A stretch of 64,000 bases of DNA, taken from NCBI GenBank assembly GCA_920105625.2, contig OV050030.1:316001289-316065288 (forward strand). Reading direction: 5' to 3'. The position numbers were made by a program, and so were the translations under genes. Shown in pieces: positions 31,381 through 45,000 of the stretch. The notes beneath the pieces were generated by a model that worked only from the letters and a program-made list of their open reading frames with translations, made no database searches and was not told the DNA's origin. Source of the DNA: Clusia tigrina (taxonomy: Eukaryota > Arthropoda > Insecta > Diptera > Clusiidae). Position 1 is the first letter of the stretch. Each line of letters opens with the position of its first letter.

Positions 31381-33360
31381 TTAAAATATAAATATCAAAA
31401 ATGTGACGGACCAAACTCCACCGTTGTCAATAATCAGACACGAACCAACATCATTCCCATACATAATTTGGAGCACATTGCAACCAAGTGAAATATGATC
31501 GCCCAAGTCAATGCACTGGGCAGCTACTTGAAGGGAAATGAGTTTAACAATCAAGTGGTGGCCTTGATAATATGAAATTTTGGTTTTGCGTGTGCAGGTT
31601 TTTGTCAATGGCGCATTTTCGCTTTACTGGTAAAAAATAAACATAAAGTGCAATTATATGTTGATCAGTGTGACTGAACATTCTGCCGAGCGTTGTTTAG
31701 TTGCTCAATTTTGGATTATATGTGAACAGTGAAAGATGATTCATTTTTGTGCGGTCGCTGTAATGGTTGAGGTGTGGGGATAGTCGGAGCACTGCGATTA
31801 CATTTTAATTTAAACGAGATAATACTGATGATAAGAAACGTGAAACTGATGAGTGCGAAATAGCTTACAGCATGATGATGCTGGCTGTTGGACTGTATTA
31901 TATTTGGTAGATTAGTGAAGTCTTCACTTGCCTTATGAGTATGGTGAGTTGTTCTAATTTGGTGTCAAATTGGTGTATGTTGTATTGAAAATCCGTTTTA
32001 TTTCTTCAGATGTATTGATATTTTGGATGACCGTGAATCTGGCGAATGATGTATGTATGGTGCTAGACAAGGTATGGAAGCCTTGAATGGTGACTACGTT
32101 TCCCTTAATTACACAGTTAGACTTCATTATTAATATGCCGGATCCTGATAGTATTAATTGCGTCAGATTTGTGCCACAAACTGCAGATATTTCATGGTCT
32201 GACGTAGTTGAAGATATCCATTGATTTCTGTGATGCATTTGTATCCATGCCAGGTTTCCTTGAAGTTGTGTCAGTCTGCATTGCGTACTATTCTTGTCGT
32301 TGAACATGCGAATTTCGCAGGAATGCAAGAATGATGCCTTTCCAAATATGGGTTCCTTGTTTTCGCAGATGTAGATGTCCTTAGATTTAAAACATGCTCT
32401 CAGTTTGGTTGCACTCAGTGGAATATACTCATCTCGATTCGCATTTACTGCTATGAATTGTGCATCGGTTGCAATAGTGATTATAGATTTGTTTTTGACC
32501 ATAAGAATTGGGAAGAGATTAAGAAGATCAAAGGATTTTTGGACGATTAAGGGCAGCTTAATTTCGAAGATGACCTCATTCTTGGTTATTGCTCCCTCTG
32601 CCTTCATGATTTTGTAGGACTTCACCATATTATCTTTTTCTATGGGCAGAAGTCGTGATGGAGGAAGATGGGTGTTAATAATGCTGATTTCTTCCCTCAG
32701 TTATTGAGGCGTGATTAGAAACGGACTGATTTTTCCATGGTGGGTGTCAGTGAGTACACTTATTACTTCTGCCTGTACCCGCTGTAAATTTATTGGCATC
32801 AATGTTAATTGGTTTGACAGTGGTGCAAAGAGTTGGGAGAATTTGATTTGTTCTCCTTCAATTTCCATTTGTTTCATCATTGATTTCATATTTTGCTGCA
32901 GATCTACGATATTTGATTTTATTGTATGCGCAATGTGTTTGATGGCATTTGATAGAATCAATGATAGAGGTTTGGTTTTTAATAAGCATTACAGTGTGAG
33001 CTTCGTATGTCTTAACGTTGTTGATAATTTCCGATATCTGCTCCGCAATGTCAGAGTCCAGAACACCGAACAAGGTACGAGCGACATTTCAAACGATATT
33101 GTGGGCTGCTTTCTTTTGACGACTAGTCGAAAGCAAAGCCCTGTCCTGAGTAAGCTCCTTTGTTGTGTCGTCAAAATTCTTAATCAGGACGTCGCAGGCA
33201 GTATCTTGTTGTAGCCTTGAGCCCAGACGAGAATATTTTCATTTCTTGCCAGAATGGATTCAAATCGTAGTAGACCACCAATTTCCATTCTGCTGTGACA
33301 ATCCTTGCCATGCCAATTCCTTCAAAGTATATTCCAGGATTTGTACCAAAATTTTGAACC
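31381..33360 (-). pseudogene. Env-like region of the BEL element (roo-type), broken
   Basis: On the minus strand, downstream of the integrase, a hydrophobic segment (about 33400-33350, in frame with the integrase ORF) is followed by pieces in several frames: about 33330-33180, 33073-32858, 32961-32701, 32628-31954 and 31608-31381. The 32628-31954 piece has 224 residues with several cysteines and asparagines in NxS/T context, as in glycoproteins. Roo and some other insect BEL elements carry an env-like frame in this position. Many shifts and stops make it non-functional. The call rests mainly on position and on patches such as MARIVTAEWKLVVYYDLNP. Confidence 0.55.
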
Positions 33361-34906
33361 TGAATAGTATTGCCCAGTACTGCAGGGATAGAAGGAATGT
33401 TACGAGAATGGTATTGTTAGTTGGTTTCCGTCGCTTTCTGGGTATGTCATATAAATTCTCCTCAGAAGTTAGCGATAACTGTTCTTGCTCAGGATGCGCA
33501 TCTTGTGATGAATCTCGATTTATTTCTGGGCATTCAGAAACTTTCTCACTAAACAGTGGTGCAAGTCTGTGAATCGGACGTTTCCACACACCTGTTGATG
33601 TTTTTACGTCTTCCACTCGCACCATTCTGTCGTTTTCCTTGCAGACTCTTTGTATTCTTCCAAGTGGCCATTGTAAGGTGGGCACGTAGTCTTCCTTGAT
33701 AACAACCATTTGTCCTTTGCGGACATTTTGTGATTGGTCCTTCCACTTATGTTTTTGCTGTAGTTGATTGAGGTATACACGGGACCAACGATCCCAGAAT
33801 TCATGCTTGAATTGCGTCACCAATTTCCATCTTGTTGGCATGGAAGTCTTGAAATTTGGCGTGCTTTTGTCAACTTGTGCAGTCAATGGTTCTCCAATAA
33901 GAAAATATCCCGATTTTAATGCTGATAAATCGTTTAGATATGTTGATATTGGAGTTAACGGTCGAGAGATAAGGATTGCTTGTATTTCGATGACAATGGT
34001 TTCAAACTCTTCATACGTGAGCGAGGCTGTTGAAACGCTCCGAAGCAATAGATGTTTCGGTGATTTGACCGCAGCCTCCTATAAGCCCCCATTGTGTGGC
34101 GCTCTAGGGGGTATGGATTTGAAATTTATTCCACGATCACTGCAAGTTTTAATGATTTTCTCCCGAGAGTCGTTGGCGAAAATGGAGTGGTTTAGCTCTT
34201 CTAGTTTGTTTTTAGTTCCGACAAAATTGATTGCATTGTTCGAGTATATGGAATCACATCGACCGCGACGAGACTTAAAACGTTTTAGTGATCCAATGAA
34301 GGCTTCGGTAGTTGAATCGTTGACTACCTGTAAGTGAACTGCCTTCGTGGCGAATCAGCAGAAGAGGGCGATGTAAAACCTTATGTGGTTTTTTTCCACG
34401 GATTTTGAAGGCAGGTTTCCCATCACTTGCTCTGGTGCAGCGAATGGATTTTTGCACAATATTTCGTGCCATTGTCTTTCCTTTTGTGACCCAAAATCGC
34501 TGCCTATATGTTGCTAACAGAGTCTGTGGACCATAATGCAAATTACTCTCATGTATCATTGCAAGTATAATTTTTGCAATTGGGTCATTGTATGGAAGCA
34601 ACATTGAGTGTTTAGCATCATATGATAAAGTTGATGCAGCTAATCGCCCACCAACTCGTAGAACGCCATTGTCGTCTATGAAAGGGGATAAGCTGGTGAG
34701 TGGACTGGCTCTGTAGATTTCATTGTGTTTTTTTAATTGTTTGATTTCATGCTCGAACTCAGAGGTTTGTATGGTTCTTACTATGATCGTCAATGATGCG
34801 ACCAACTCCTCAGAAGTTAATGATTTCTGTGCTGAACGTTTGTCTTGTGACAATTTTAAATTTTTAAGGAATCGCAGAAGATATCCCATGGTTCTTTGTA
34901 GAATTT
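33361..34906 (-). pseudogene. BEL/Pao integrase (zinc-binding part, core, C-terminal DUF5641-like part)
   Basis: Minus strand 34890-34340 carries the N-terminal part ([47 protein letters not shown]). It is followed by the core around 34340-34100 ([16 protein letters not shown], then YSNNAINFVG) and by 34048-33260 with LTYEEFETIVIEIQAILISR, SGYFLIGEPL, WSRVYLNQLQQ and WPLGRI, the conserved C-terminal module of BEL integrases. In the core the second catalytic Asp of the usual YSDN motif reads Asn, and in-frame stops occur near 34355 and 34110. Protease and reverse transcriptase are absent: the element is cut at about 34906, where a mariner fragment begins. Confidence 0.8.
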
Positions 34907-35548
<642 letters not shown>

Positions 35549-35573
35549 CTCATTTTCATATTAATATATCATT

Positions 35574-35678
35574 TGTCAGTCGGTCATAAAAGTTAATCTT
35601 ATTTTCGTGTCATACAAACTACATATTTTCAAATACCGAACTAATATCATTTAATAAAGAATTTCTTTTACTTTTACA
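35574..35678 (+). repeat. 5' LTR of Gypsy-A left copy
   Basis: TGTCAGTCGG...TTTTACA, followed by TA and the primer site. Upstream lies ATCTCATTTTCATATTA and then (TA)n; part of that may belong to the LTR. Confidence 0.75.
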
Positions 35679-35680
35679 TA

Positions 35681-35698
35681 TGGGGGCTCAACCAAACG
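35681..35698 (+). other. Primer-binding site of Gypsy-A
   Basis: TGGGGGCTCAACCAAACG begins two bases after the LTR. The first nine bases resemble the tRNA-Pro-type sites of some retroelements; the actual tRNA is not determined. The mirror copy is at 51281-51298. Confidence 0.65.
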
Positions 35699-35872
35699 AG
35701 TGTCATCATTTTCTTTTGTAAAGACGCGTACGCAGGAGAAACAAACACAAAAATTTCTGTGTGCCGTGAAGCGAGCAGCAGCATTAGCAGCAAAAACAAC
35801 CAAACAAACTAGAGCATCGCTTGTATATTTTTGTTGGTTTTCGTCATTCGTACTATGTTCTCAATTTGATAC

Positions 35873-36999
35873 ATGAACGAAGATAAAGCAGAACAATTGG
35901 AAGGAACGGAGGCCGATATTGCTGCAGCAAAGGCAAGCAGAAGCAAAAAACTGAGAAAAGAAACAAAACCAACGAGATCAGGGTTACGCAGCGCATCGGC
36001 TGTTGAAGCAGTACGAAACGTAGAAATTAAAACAAACACAGCAGCAGTTCATCTGAGTACGAAGACGTAACAGAAGGGGAAAAAGAAAATCGTGAAATGG
36101 CAAGCGAAGAAACGGAATTGACACAACTTATTAAGTTGTTAACCTTGAAAGCCCAAATGGAAGAACAACAACAAAACAGCGAAGGAATAACAGCAGAATA
36201 TTTCGAGAAGATCGTTCCAGACTTTGATAGGAAGTCGATACCGATTGGAAAGTGGTTGGAAAATTTTGAAAAGAACGCAGAAGCATATGGATTGAGTAAC
36301 AAACAGAAAATGGTACAGGCACGAGCAAAAATGACAGCAGCAGCAAAGTTGTTCTTGGAATCAGAAATAGTGACCGATTATGAAGGATTGAAAAATTTGC
36401 TAGTTGAAGAATTTACATCAGAGTACAGCAGTTTCGACGTAGATAAATCGTTGGCTGAAAGGAAGAAGCTTGATGACGAAAGTTTTTCGGAATATATTTT
36501 GCAAATGAAAAAAATTGCATTTAATGGTGGTGTAGAGGAAGTATCAGTTATTCGATATGTTGTGGACGGTCTGAGAATTAAACAAGAGTATAAATTATTT
36601 TTATATCGTTGCAAAACATTTAAAGAATTAAAAGCCGAATACGAAATTTATGAACGGGTAAACAAATACGAAAAGCCGAAAGAAAAAATGAATAATGTAC
36701 AAAGCAATACTCAGACTGATAGAGAAAAAAGCATTCATTGTTATAACTGTGACTCTACGGAGCACAAACGTAAAGAGTGTCGTGCAGAAACCAAGTGTTT
36801 TAAATGTAACAAAACGGGTCATATAGCGATAAACTGTATGGAAGGTTCGCGAAATGTTAATCGTGTTATCAAAGAGGACCGTATCAAACAAATTCACATA
36901 AACGGTGTAGAAATAAATTGTTTGCTAGACACTGGTGCAGACGTTACAATTATTGCAAATTGTGTTTTAAAATTAAGTAAACAATATTCGTTTGAGTAA
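35873..36999 (+). pseudogene. Gypsy-A Gag, left copy (13-bp deletion)
   Basis: Starts at MNEDKAEQLEGTEAD. The frame breaks at about 36035, because 13 bases present in the right copy (before AGCAGCAGTTCATC) are missing here; the remainder reopens at 36097. It contains the capsid-like region, two CCHC knuckles (CYNCDSTEHKRKEC and CFKCNKTGHIAINC, 36738-36837) and the start of the protease (LLDTGADVTII). It forms the particle in intact elements. Apart from the deletion it is almost the same as the intact right copy at 49966-51105, for example Asp-Arg-Lys against Asp-Gly-Lys near 36230. Confidence 0.85.
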
Positions 37000-39800
37000 A
37001 ACCGGCACAACGCTAATCGGGTTAGGAAACACCAAGACATTTCCAATTGGACAATTTATTTGTGAAATTTCGGTCGACAATTTAAAAATGGAAGATAACG
37101 TTGTTGTAGTCTCAGACGGTGCGGTAAAATTTCAAATGTTGCTTGGCTATGACTTCGTGCGCAAGTTTTATTACGAATCAGGAGAAAACGGGTACAGATA
37201 TACGGGAATAAGACCTTCCTACGCCAGCGAGTCGATAAACCACATTGATCTTGTTTATAATATTACGGAAACGACTCAAGAAATTGATGTACCGCTAAAA
37301 TACAAAAAGACAATTAAGACTCTGGTAGAGGAGTATCAACCAGCAGCCAAAGAAGAGGGTCCTGTGCAGCTAATCATCACGCCGGATAGCAATATCAAAC
37401 CCTTTCACCAATCGCCGAGCAGGTTGTCGTCAGTCGAAGAAGAAACAGTCATAAAGCAGATAAATGACTGGATGCTACAAGGTATAGTCCGAAAATCATA
37501 TTCAAATTTCGCAAGCAGAGTAGTTGTAATTAAAAAAAAGACAGTTCATATCGCGTATGCATAGATTTTCGAAAACTAAATGTCATGGTCTTGAAGGATA
37601 GATTTCCGTTGCCGATAATTGAAGATGTTTTGTTTAAGCTGCAAGCAGCAAAATTCTACACGGTGATGGATCTTGAAAATGGTTTTTTCCACGTGTCAAC
37701 AGAGCAATCTAGCAAAAAATTCACAGCTTTTACGACCAAAGAGGGGCTCTTTGAGTTTAATAGAGCGCCCTTCGGATTTTGCAATTCACCAGCAGTTTTT
37801 ACGCGGTATGTAAGTGTATCTTCCAAGAGTTGATAAATCAAGACATTATGGAATTGTACATCGATGATATCGTCATATACGGGGAGACCGCTGAATCATG
37901 TCTAGATAAGTTAAAGAAAGTACTACGAACATGTGCTGAATGGGGCCTGAATATTAAATGGAAAAAATGCAGTTTTCTAAAAAACAAAATTGATTTTTTG
38001 GGCTACCGAGTTGAAGGAGGCAAAATCTGGCCAGGCACGGAAAAATTAAATGTTATAATCAAATTCCCTTTGCCTAAGGATGTTAAAGCGGTTCAATCAC
38101 TGTTGGGTCTCACAGGGTATTTCAGAAAATTTGTTAAGGGATACGCCCAAATTGCCCGACCTCTAACAAGCTTGCTAAAAAAAGACACGCCCTTTTGTAA
38201 TGAATGCTGAACAAGTCCAAGCTGTAGAACACCTCAAGGAAATACTTACGCAAGAACTAGTACTTTGTATTTATTGTCAAACCGCACCAACAGAACTGCA
38301 CACAGATGCATCGAAAGATGGGTTTGGAGCAGCACTCTTGCAGGAATTTGAGGGACGACTACATCCAGTTGCATATTGGAGTAAGAAAACATTGGAACGC
38401 GAAGCTAAACAACATAGCTATTTACTCGAAGTAAAAGCCGCCTATCTGGCCATGAAAAACTTCCGGTCATACTTACTGGGGATACAATTTAAGTTAGTAA
38501 CAGACTGCGCAGCTTTTAAACAAACCGTTAACAAAGCTGATGTGCCACGTGAAGTATTGCAGTGGATTATGCATCGGCAGGACTTTAACTATCAAATCGA
38601 ACACCGGAGCGGCAGCAGTTTGAGGCACGTTGATTTTTTAAGTCGCTATCCGAGCATATTGTTCGTGTCGTCCGAAGCTTCAGCATGTTTAAGGAAGGCG
38701 CAGATTCACCACGAGCACTGTAAAGCTGTCCTCGAAATTCTAAAGACGCAAGCTAACGAGAATTTGAAAGAAAAAGGCAACATCTTATTGAAAAATATTA
38801 ATGGTTTTGATCTACTCGTAGTACCGAAAGCTATGGAAGAGAAATAATACAGAGGGCTCATGAAGTTGGTCATTTTTCGGTACAAAAAACCGTACACGCT
38901 ATACAGCAGCAGTATTGGATACCACATATAGAGGGAAAAGTCACCCAATTCATCAAAAACTGTGTCAGGTGCATTATATTCAATAAAAAGCTGGGGAAAA
39001 AAGAAGGATTTTGAAGCTGTATCGAAAAGGGCGACTGCCCGCTGCACACGTTGCACGTAGACCATTTTGGGCCCATGGACGCCACTTCAAAACAATACAA
39101 GCACAAACTCGCAGTGTTTGACGGATTCTCAAAATTTGTGTGGCTATACCCAACGAAGTCAACTGGACATGAAGAAGTACTGCGAAAACTCAACGAATGA
39201 TCTGAAGTCTTTGGAAATCCCGCAAGAATCGTTAATGATCGGCGTTCTGCATTTGTCTCCAACGCGTTTGAAGAATTCAACAAGACAAATGGCATAGAGC
39301 ACGTGATGACAACTACAGGTGTTCCAAGAGGCAACGGTCAGATCGAGCGAGTCAATAGGACAATCTTAAATGTTATCGCCAAGCTGTCAGCAGATGATCC
39401 CAGCAAATGGTTCAAGTATGTTGGGCAAGTACAAAAAGCAATTAACATCTCTATTCACAGCTCTACGCATTACACACCATTTGAGCTAATGTTTGGCGTA
39501 CGCATAAGGGATGGTATTGACAATCAAATATCTAATCTGCTTCAAGTCGAGATGCCGAACGAGTTTGAAGAGGGTCGTCAAGAACTCCGTACAAAGGCTA
39601 GGGTTGAAATCGCTAAAGCACAAGCAAATTATAAAAGCAGCAATGACAAGAAGCGCAAACATGGCTTAGTGTACAAAATCAGTGACCTGGTGGAAATAAA
39701 GCAAACCCAATTTGTCGCTGGACGAAAGCTGGAAAGTAAGTTTTTGGGTCCCTATGAGATCATTAAAGTCAAGAGATGCGGTCGCTACGAATATATCATT
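36992..39800 (+). pseudogene. Gypsy-A Pol, left copy: protease end, RT, RNase H, integrase (frameshifted)
   Basis: Pieces: 36992-37564 (protease remainder, LLGYDFVRKF, and RT start), 37585-37833 (RT, VMDLENGFFHV and APFGFCNSPAVF), 37779-38210 (YIDD active site, LLGLTGYFRKFVKGY), 38200-38847 (RNase H, ELHTDASKDGFGAALLQ) and then about 38850-39881 (integrase: HFSVQKTVHAIQQQYW, CVRC, HVDHFGPMD, NGQIERVNRT and a GPYEIIK tail). Frames change near 36991, 37530 (run of eight A), 37805, 38200, 38845 and 39200, and the integrase motif VNDRRSAF has Arg where Gly is usual. The copy is inactive. The same shifts are found in the right arm, so the element was broken before the palindrome formed. Confidence 0.85.
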
Positions 39801-39905
39801 TGTCAGTCGGTCATAAAAGTTAATCTTATTTTCGTGTCATACAAACTACATATTTTCAAATACCGAACTAATATCATTTAATAAAGAATTCCTTTTACTT
39901 TTACA
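39801..39905 (+). repeat. 3' LTR of Gypsy-A left copy
   Basis: 105 bp, identical to the 5' LTR except for one base (GAATTCC against GAATTTC near the end), followed by (TA)n. Confidence 0.8.
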
Positions 39906-40130
<225 letters not shown>

Positions 40131-41973
40131 CTAGAGTAACCCTGCCCGCGTTACTGGACAATACAATAACATACGTTTACGTCTTTGTATTAAAAATTAA
40201 ATTTTCTAGAAAGAATAGACATTTTCCTGAAAAAGAAGTGCAAAATAATATAAATTTTTTAAAGTGAGAACATCAAAAAGTAAAAAATTTATTGCAGAGC
40301 TTGGTGGTAAACGACATTTTTAGTATTGCCATTTTCACAAAAAATGAATAAAGACGACGGCTTCCCAACACGTGAACATGCAACATAAAGTTGACCGTGT
40401 GAAAAACAGAAATTCTAAATTTATTCCGCAAACTTGCAACGACTGGCCTTGAGCTTTAATAATAGTCATTGCAAAAGCCAAACGAACGGGAAACTGTAAT
40501 CGTTGAAATTGAAATAGCATATCAGTGAAAATCATTGGGATGCGTGGTATTAAAACATCTTCGCCTTTGAATTTCCCCTTTAAAATTGTTGCTTCAATTA
40601 CAAAATTCATTAATTTTTTGACCGCAAGTCTTGTTCCGTTGCATAATTTTGGTGGATTTATATTACGAAGCATAATGATTGTAGATCCGATTTTCAATTG
40701 TAAATTATGCGGTGGCATTCCAGGCAAATCAAGAGAATTCAAAACTCAGTTGGGTAATGTACTACGTCTTCTTGATCCTTTACAGTATCAACAGATTTAT
40801 ATGTGATCAATTCACCATCTATTTGAGATTGAATGTTGAAATTCAAATCATTGACATCCTTATTTTTTTTTGCCAATATAGCTCTTTCACTCAACCAAGC
40901 ATGATTTTTGTATTGCTGTTGTATATTTGGGAATACTTTTTCAATTAGTTCTTCTTTTGATTGTGTGAATATACAAAAATCTCTCGGAATTGTAATGAAA
41001 CCATCATTATCAATTGGCATTTTACCATCACCCATTAAAAGCAATTGCTTTGAAAATGTTGCAGCTGATTGAACATTTTGCAATTGCACACGAACATTGG
41101 TGGTGAGTCTTAACGTTTTAACGTATCTCCATAGATTTGATAGCTTCAAACACGTATTTATTTCATCAGCTGGTGTTGTTTTTGAGATAACAGGTAGAGT
41201 TTGTCTAAAGTCTCCTGCTAACAATATTAAAGCACCACCAAATAAATTTTGATTTCCACGGAAGTCTCTCATTGTTCGATCCAAAGCTTCAATTGATTTC
41301 TTGTGTGCCATTGTGCATTCATCCCACAACAAAATATCAAATTGTTTCAAAACTCTAGCCATGCCAGAGGTTTTTGATAAATTGCATGATAGTGCAATCG
41401 TCATATTCAAAGGCAATTTCAGCGCTGAATGCGCTGTCCTACCACCATCCAATAAAGTGGCTGCATTTCCAGAAGATGCAAGTGCCAAAGCAAATCTACC
41501 ACGTGCTCGTACAGTTGCTAAAATTAAAGTTATCAAAAAAGTTTTGCCAGTACCACCAGGTGCATCCAAAAAGTACATCCCACCATTACCATTATCAATT
41601 TCTTGCATAATTTTTTTATAAGCTAGTTTTTGCTGTTGATTTAATTTAGGAATATTTTCTTGAACATAATTTGTCAGCACATTTGGATCGTAATTCTGTT
41701 CTCGAAGCAAATCTTGATTAAAAATATCTTTTCTTGAACGATTTGGTGATGGCATACTTAACTGAGCCAAAGGTTTACTCGCCATTCCTAAACACATATC
41801 ATCAATCAATATCAAAGCCTCATTATACATTTCCTCTATATAATTCAATTGAGCATTAATATTTAAGTTGCGTATTCGATGTAAAATATCTTCCGTCATG
41901 TAATCTCGAAATTTCATCCATAAATCAGATGGATTAGCCGGATTGCACGTTGAGATAATGATAGAAAATAAAA
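40131..41973 (-). pseudogene. Helitron-1 helicase C-terminal half and 3' terminus (left arm copy)
   Basis: Inverted copy of 44986-46828. It holds the PIF1-type helicase with Walker A GGTGKT and the WDECTM Walker B motif (frame 42112-40739), then, after a one-base shift at about 40738, the tail with [15 protein letters not shown] and [11 protein letters not shown] (to 40335), and the terminal hairpin with CTAG at 40131-40155. The frame start at 42112 is artificial, because the first 46 codons are mariner and TA sequence. The replication-initiator half is absent, so this copy cannot move by itself. Confidence 0.88.
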
Positions 41974-42027
41974 GACAAGATAGTTGTTGATGAATAAATA
42001 AATACTTTATTTTTTGATCACACCTCG
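41974..42027 (+). mobile_element. mariner 3' remnant
   Basis: 54 bp: the end of the mariner coding region (GACAAGATAGTTGTTGATGA) joined to a terminal repeat TGATCACACCTCG, then (TA)n at 42028-42052. The terminal repeat is of the left-end type (CACACCTCG) although the coding tail is of the right end, so an internal deletion or end exchange has occurred. It marks the inner boundary of the palindrome arm. Confidence 0.7.
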
Positions 42028-42060
<33 letters not shown>

Positions 42061-42072
42061 AATTAATCAACA

Positions 42073-45000
42073 ATGCCGCGATGAAGCCGTTCACAAATTG
42101 GCCGACGAACACGCCACAGCAGTCAAATACGTTTAAATAGATCTAATCAGGATGAACAAGAGCGATTAGAAAGTAATGAATTAGCAAGGCAACGAATGGC
42201 ACGATCAAGATCAAATCAAAATCAAGAACAAAGAGAAGAATGTATTGAAAGTGTGAGAGTTGGAAACAGAAGAGATCGTGAACGTAACACTGAACGTGAC
42301 AATCAAAACAGGCAACAATGGAGACGTAGCCATTCAATTGGAAATTTGGATCGTCCAGGTTTTAATTATGATCATAACATTGATTACGCTTCGCATCCAT
42401 CTATTCAAATTGGCAAAATGGATAAAGTTTGTAATAAATGCAACGCATTTAAATTTAAAAATGAAACCGAATGTGTTGTGCTGGCGAAAAAGATAAATTA
42501 ACAACATTAAGTCAACCAACTGAGCCATTATTCTCTTTGGTTGGTGGCAGAACAAATCAGTCAAAACATTTCTTCAAATTCATTCAGTCGTACAATTGTT
42601 GCTTTCATATGACATCATTTGGAGCACAACACATTGTTCGTGATAGATTTATGCCAACTTTTAAGGTAAATAATGTGGTTTTCAATTCAGATATTAATAT
42701 ATGTTTTGATTTATACGAAACTTCTAACCAAATTTATACGAAAATTCTAACCAATTTGTTGAATATTAATTAAAGATTCAGGGTCAGGTGTACCATAAAA
42801 TTGGTTCGTTATTGCCATTCGACAACCAAGAGTATCGCTTTCTACAAATTTATTTCAAGGGAAATGGAGATGAAGAAGTTGATCAGCGTTATTCAATAAA
42901 TCCGAAATTAAGCAAACCAATTATTCGTGAATTACAAATATTATTAAATGAACATAATGAATTGGTTAGAATGTTTAAAACACAAATTGATAATGTGCCT
43001 GCTGACAATTATGGAATAAGAATAAATGCGGATAAAACGCCAGCTGGCCAACATGTAGGAAGATTTAATGCACCAAGATTTGAAGATGAAGTAGCGATTG
43101 TCATGGTTGGAGAAGAATTCAATAGGCGTGATATTATTTAGGAACGTAGAAATGACTAGTTGGAAAATGTTAGTGAAACACACCGTTCTTATGATTCGTT
43201 GCAATATCCGCCAATTTTTTGGGAAGATGAAGATGGGTACCATTTCAATTTAAGAATAATTAATCATTCAACCGGTGCGTAGAAAATAAAATAATTTTAA
43301 GGAATGAAATTAAAACATAATTGATTAATGGAATTTATTTTTGTTTCTTTTTATGGCAGGTGCGGTAACTGATAAAAAGGTTAGCGCTATGAATTATTAC
43401 GCGTATCGATTAATGGTTCGACAAAATGAGTACAATCACATTTTGCATTGCCGTAAGCTTTTTCATCAGTACACTGTTGATATGTATGCAAAAATTGAAA
43501 CTGAACGTTTAAATTTCATCAAATATAACGAAGCAAAACTACGTTCAGAAGAATACATTCATTAGCGTGATGCTATTGACAATGATGTGGATCCTAATGA
43601 TATTGGCAATATGGTGATTTTACCATCGTCATATGTTGGTGGACCACGACATATGCATGAATACGCGCAATATGCAATGTGTTATGTGCGTCATTATGGA
43701 AGACCTGATTTATTTATAACTTTCACGTGCAATCCGCAATGGACAGAAATTGAAGAACATTTATTTGAAGGTGAAGGGCCAGCAGACCGACATGATATAA
43801 ATGCACGTGTATTTAAGCAAAAGATGAAATCATTAATGGACATGTTGATAAAATTAAAATATTTGGTGAAGTACGTTGCTGGATGTATTCGATTGAATTG
43901 CAAAAGGAGAGGACTACCACACGCTCACATTTTAATTTGGATGGTTGACAAAATAACACCAGAACAAATTGATAGCGTCATATCAGCAGAAATTCCAGAT
44001 CCTGAAATTGATCCTGAATTGCATGCAATTGTTACCAAAAACATGATTCATGGACCATGCGGTAGTTTGAATATGAATTCTGTATGTATGCAAGATGGAA
44101 AGCGTACAAAAAATTATCCACAAGCATTAGTTTCTGAAACCATTACTGGAAATGATGGGTATCCAAAATATCGTCGACGATCAACACAAGATAATGGTAG
44201 ATCAACAACTGTCAAAGTGGGAACACAAGAAATCGAGGTCGACAATCGTTTGATTGTCCCATTTTCACCAATTTTAGCAAAAACTTTTAAGGCAGAGATT
44301 AACGTTGAAAACTGCAATTCAGTTAAAGCGATCAAATATATATGTAAATATATGACGATAGGTAGTGACATGGATGCTTTCGGTGTTGCTGAAAATGATG
44401 AAATAAAACATTACCGAACTGGTCGATACATCAGCAGCAATGAAGCAGTATGGCGTATACTCTCTTTTGCAATACATGAAAGATACCCGACCGTTCAATA
44501 TTTAGCTGTTCATTTGGAAAATGGTCAGCGTATTTGTTTTAATGAACAAAATGCGGCACAAAAAGCAATTGCGCCACCATATACAACTTTGACCGCATTT
44601 TTTAAATTGTGCCAAGAAGATTCATTTGCAAGGACATTGCTTTATGCTCAGGTTCAATCATATTATACTTGGAATGCATCAAAAAAGGAATTTCAACGTC
44701 GAAAGCAAGGCAAACCTGTTCAAGGTCATCCTAATGTGTTTGAAACTGATGCTTTAGGTCGAATTTACACAGTTCACCCAAATAATGATGAGTGTTTTAA
44801 TTTGTGTTTGCTTTTGATAAATGTTCATGGTCCAACATCATTTAATTATTTGAGAACTCTTGATGGACAATTATGCGCCACTTACGGTGAAGCATGGCAA
44901 AAACTAGGATTGCTTCAGCACGATACACATTGGGAAAATACATTAACTGATGCATCGGTATCAGCATATCCACAACAAATTAGAATTTTATTTTCTATCA

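Larger units (their letters stand above)
35574..39905 (+). mobile_element. Gypsy-A retrotransposon, left copy
   Basis: LTR-gag-pol-LTR arrangement. The two short LTR copies begin TGTCAGTCGG and end CTTTTACA, 105 bp each by TG...CA. Both are preceded by AATATATCATT, so the true LTR may start earlier or an internal deletion may have used this sequence. There is no polypurine tract before the 3' LTR: the integrase frame runs directly into it, so the 3' untranslated part is deleted. The same defect exists in the right copy. Confidence 0.85.

Noticed and set aside
40739..42112. A 457-residue Helitron frame starting at 42112
   Set aside because: As a gene start it is false: the first 46 codons are mariner remnant, TA repeat and antisense Helitron-1 start; only the part from 41973 is helicase.
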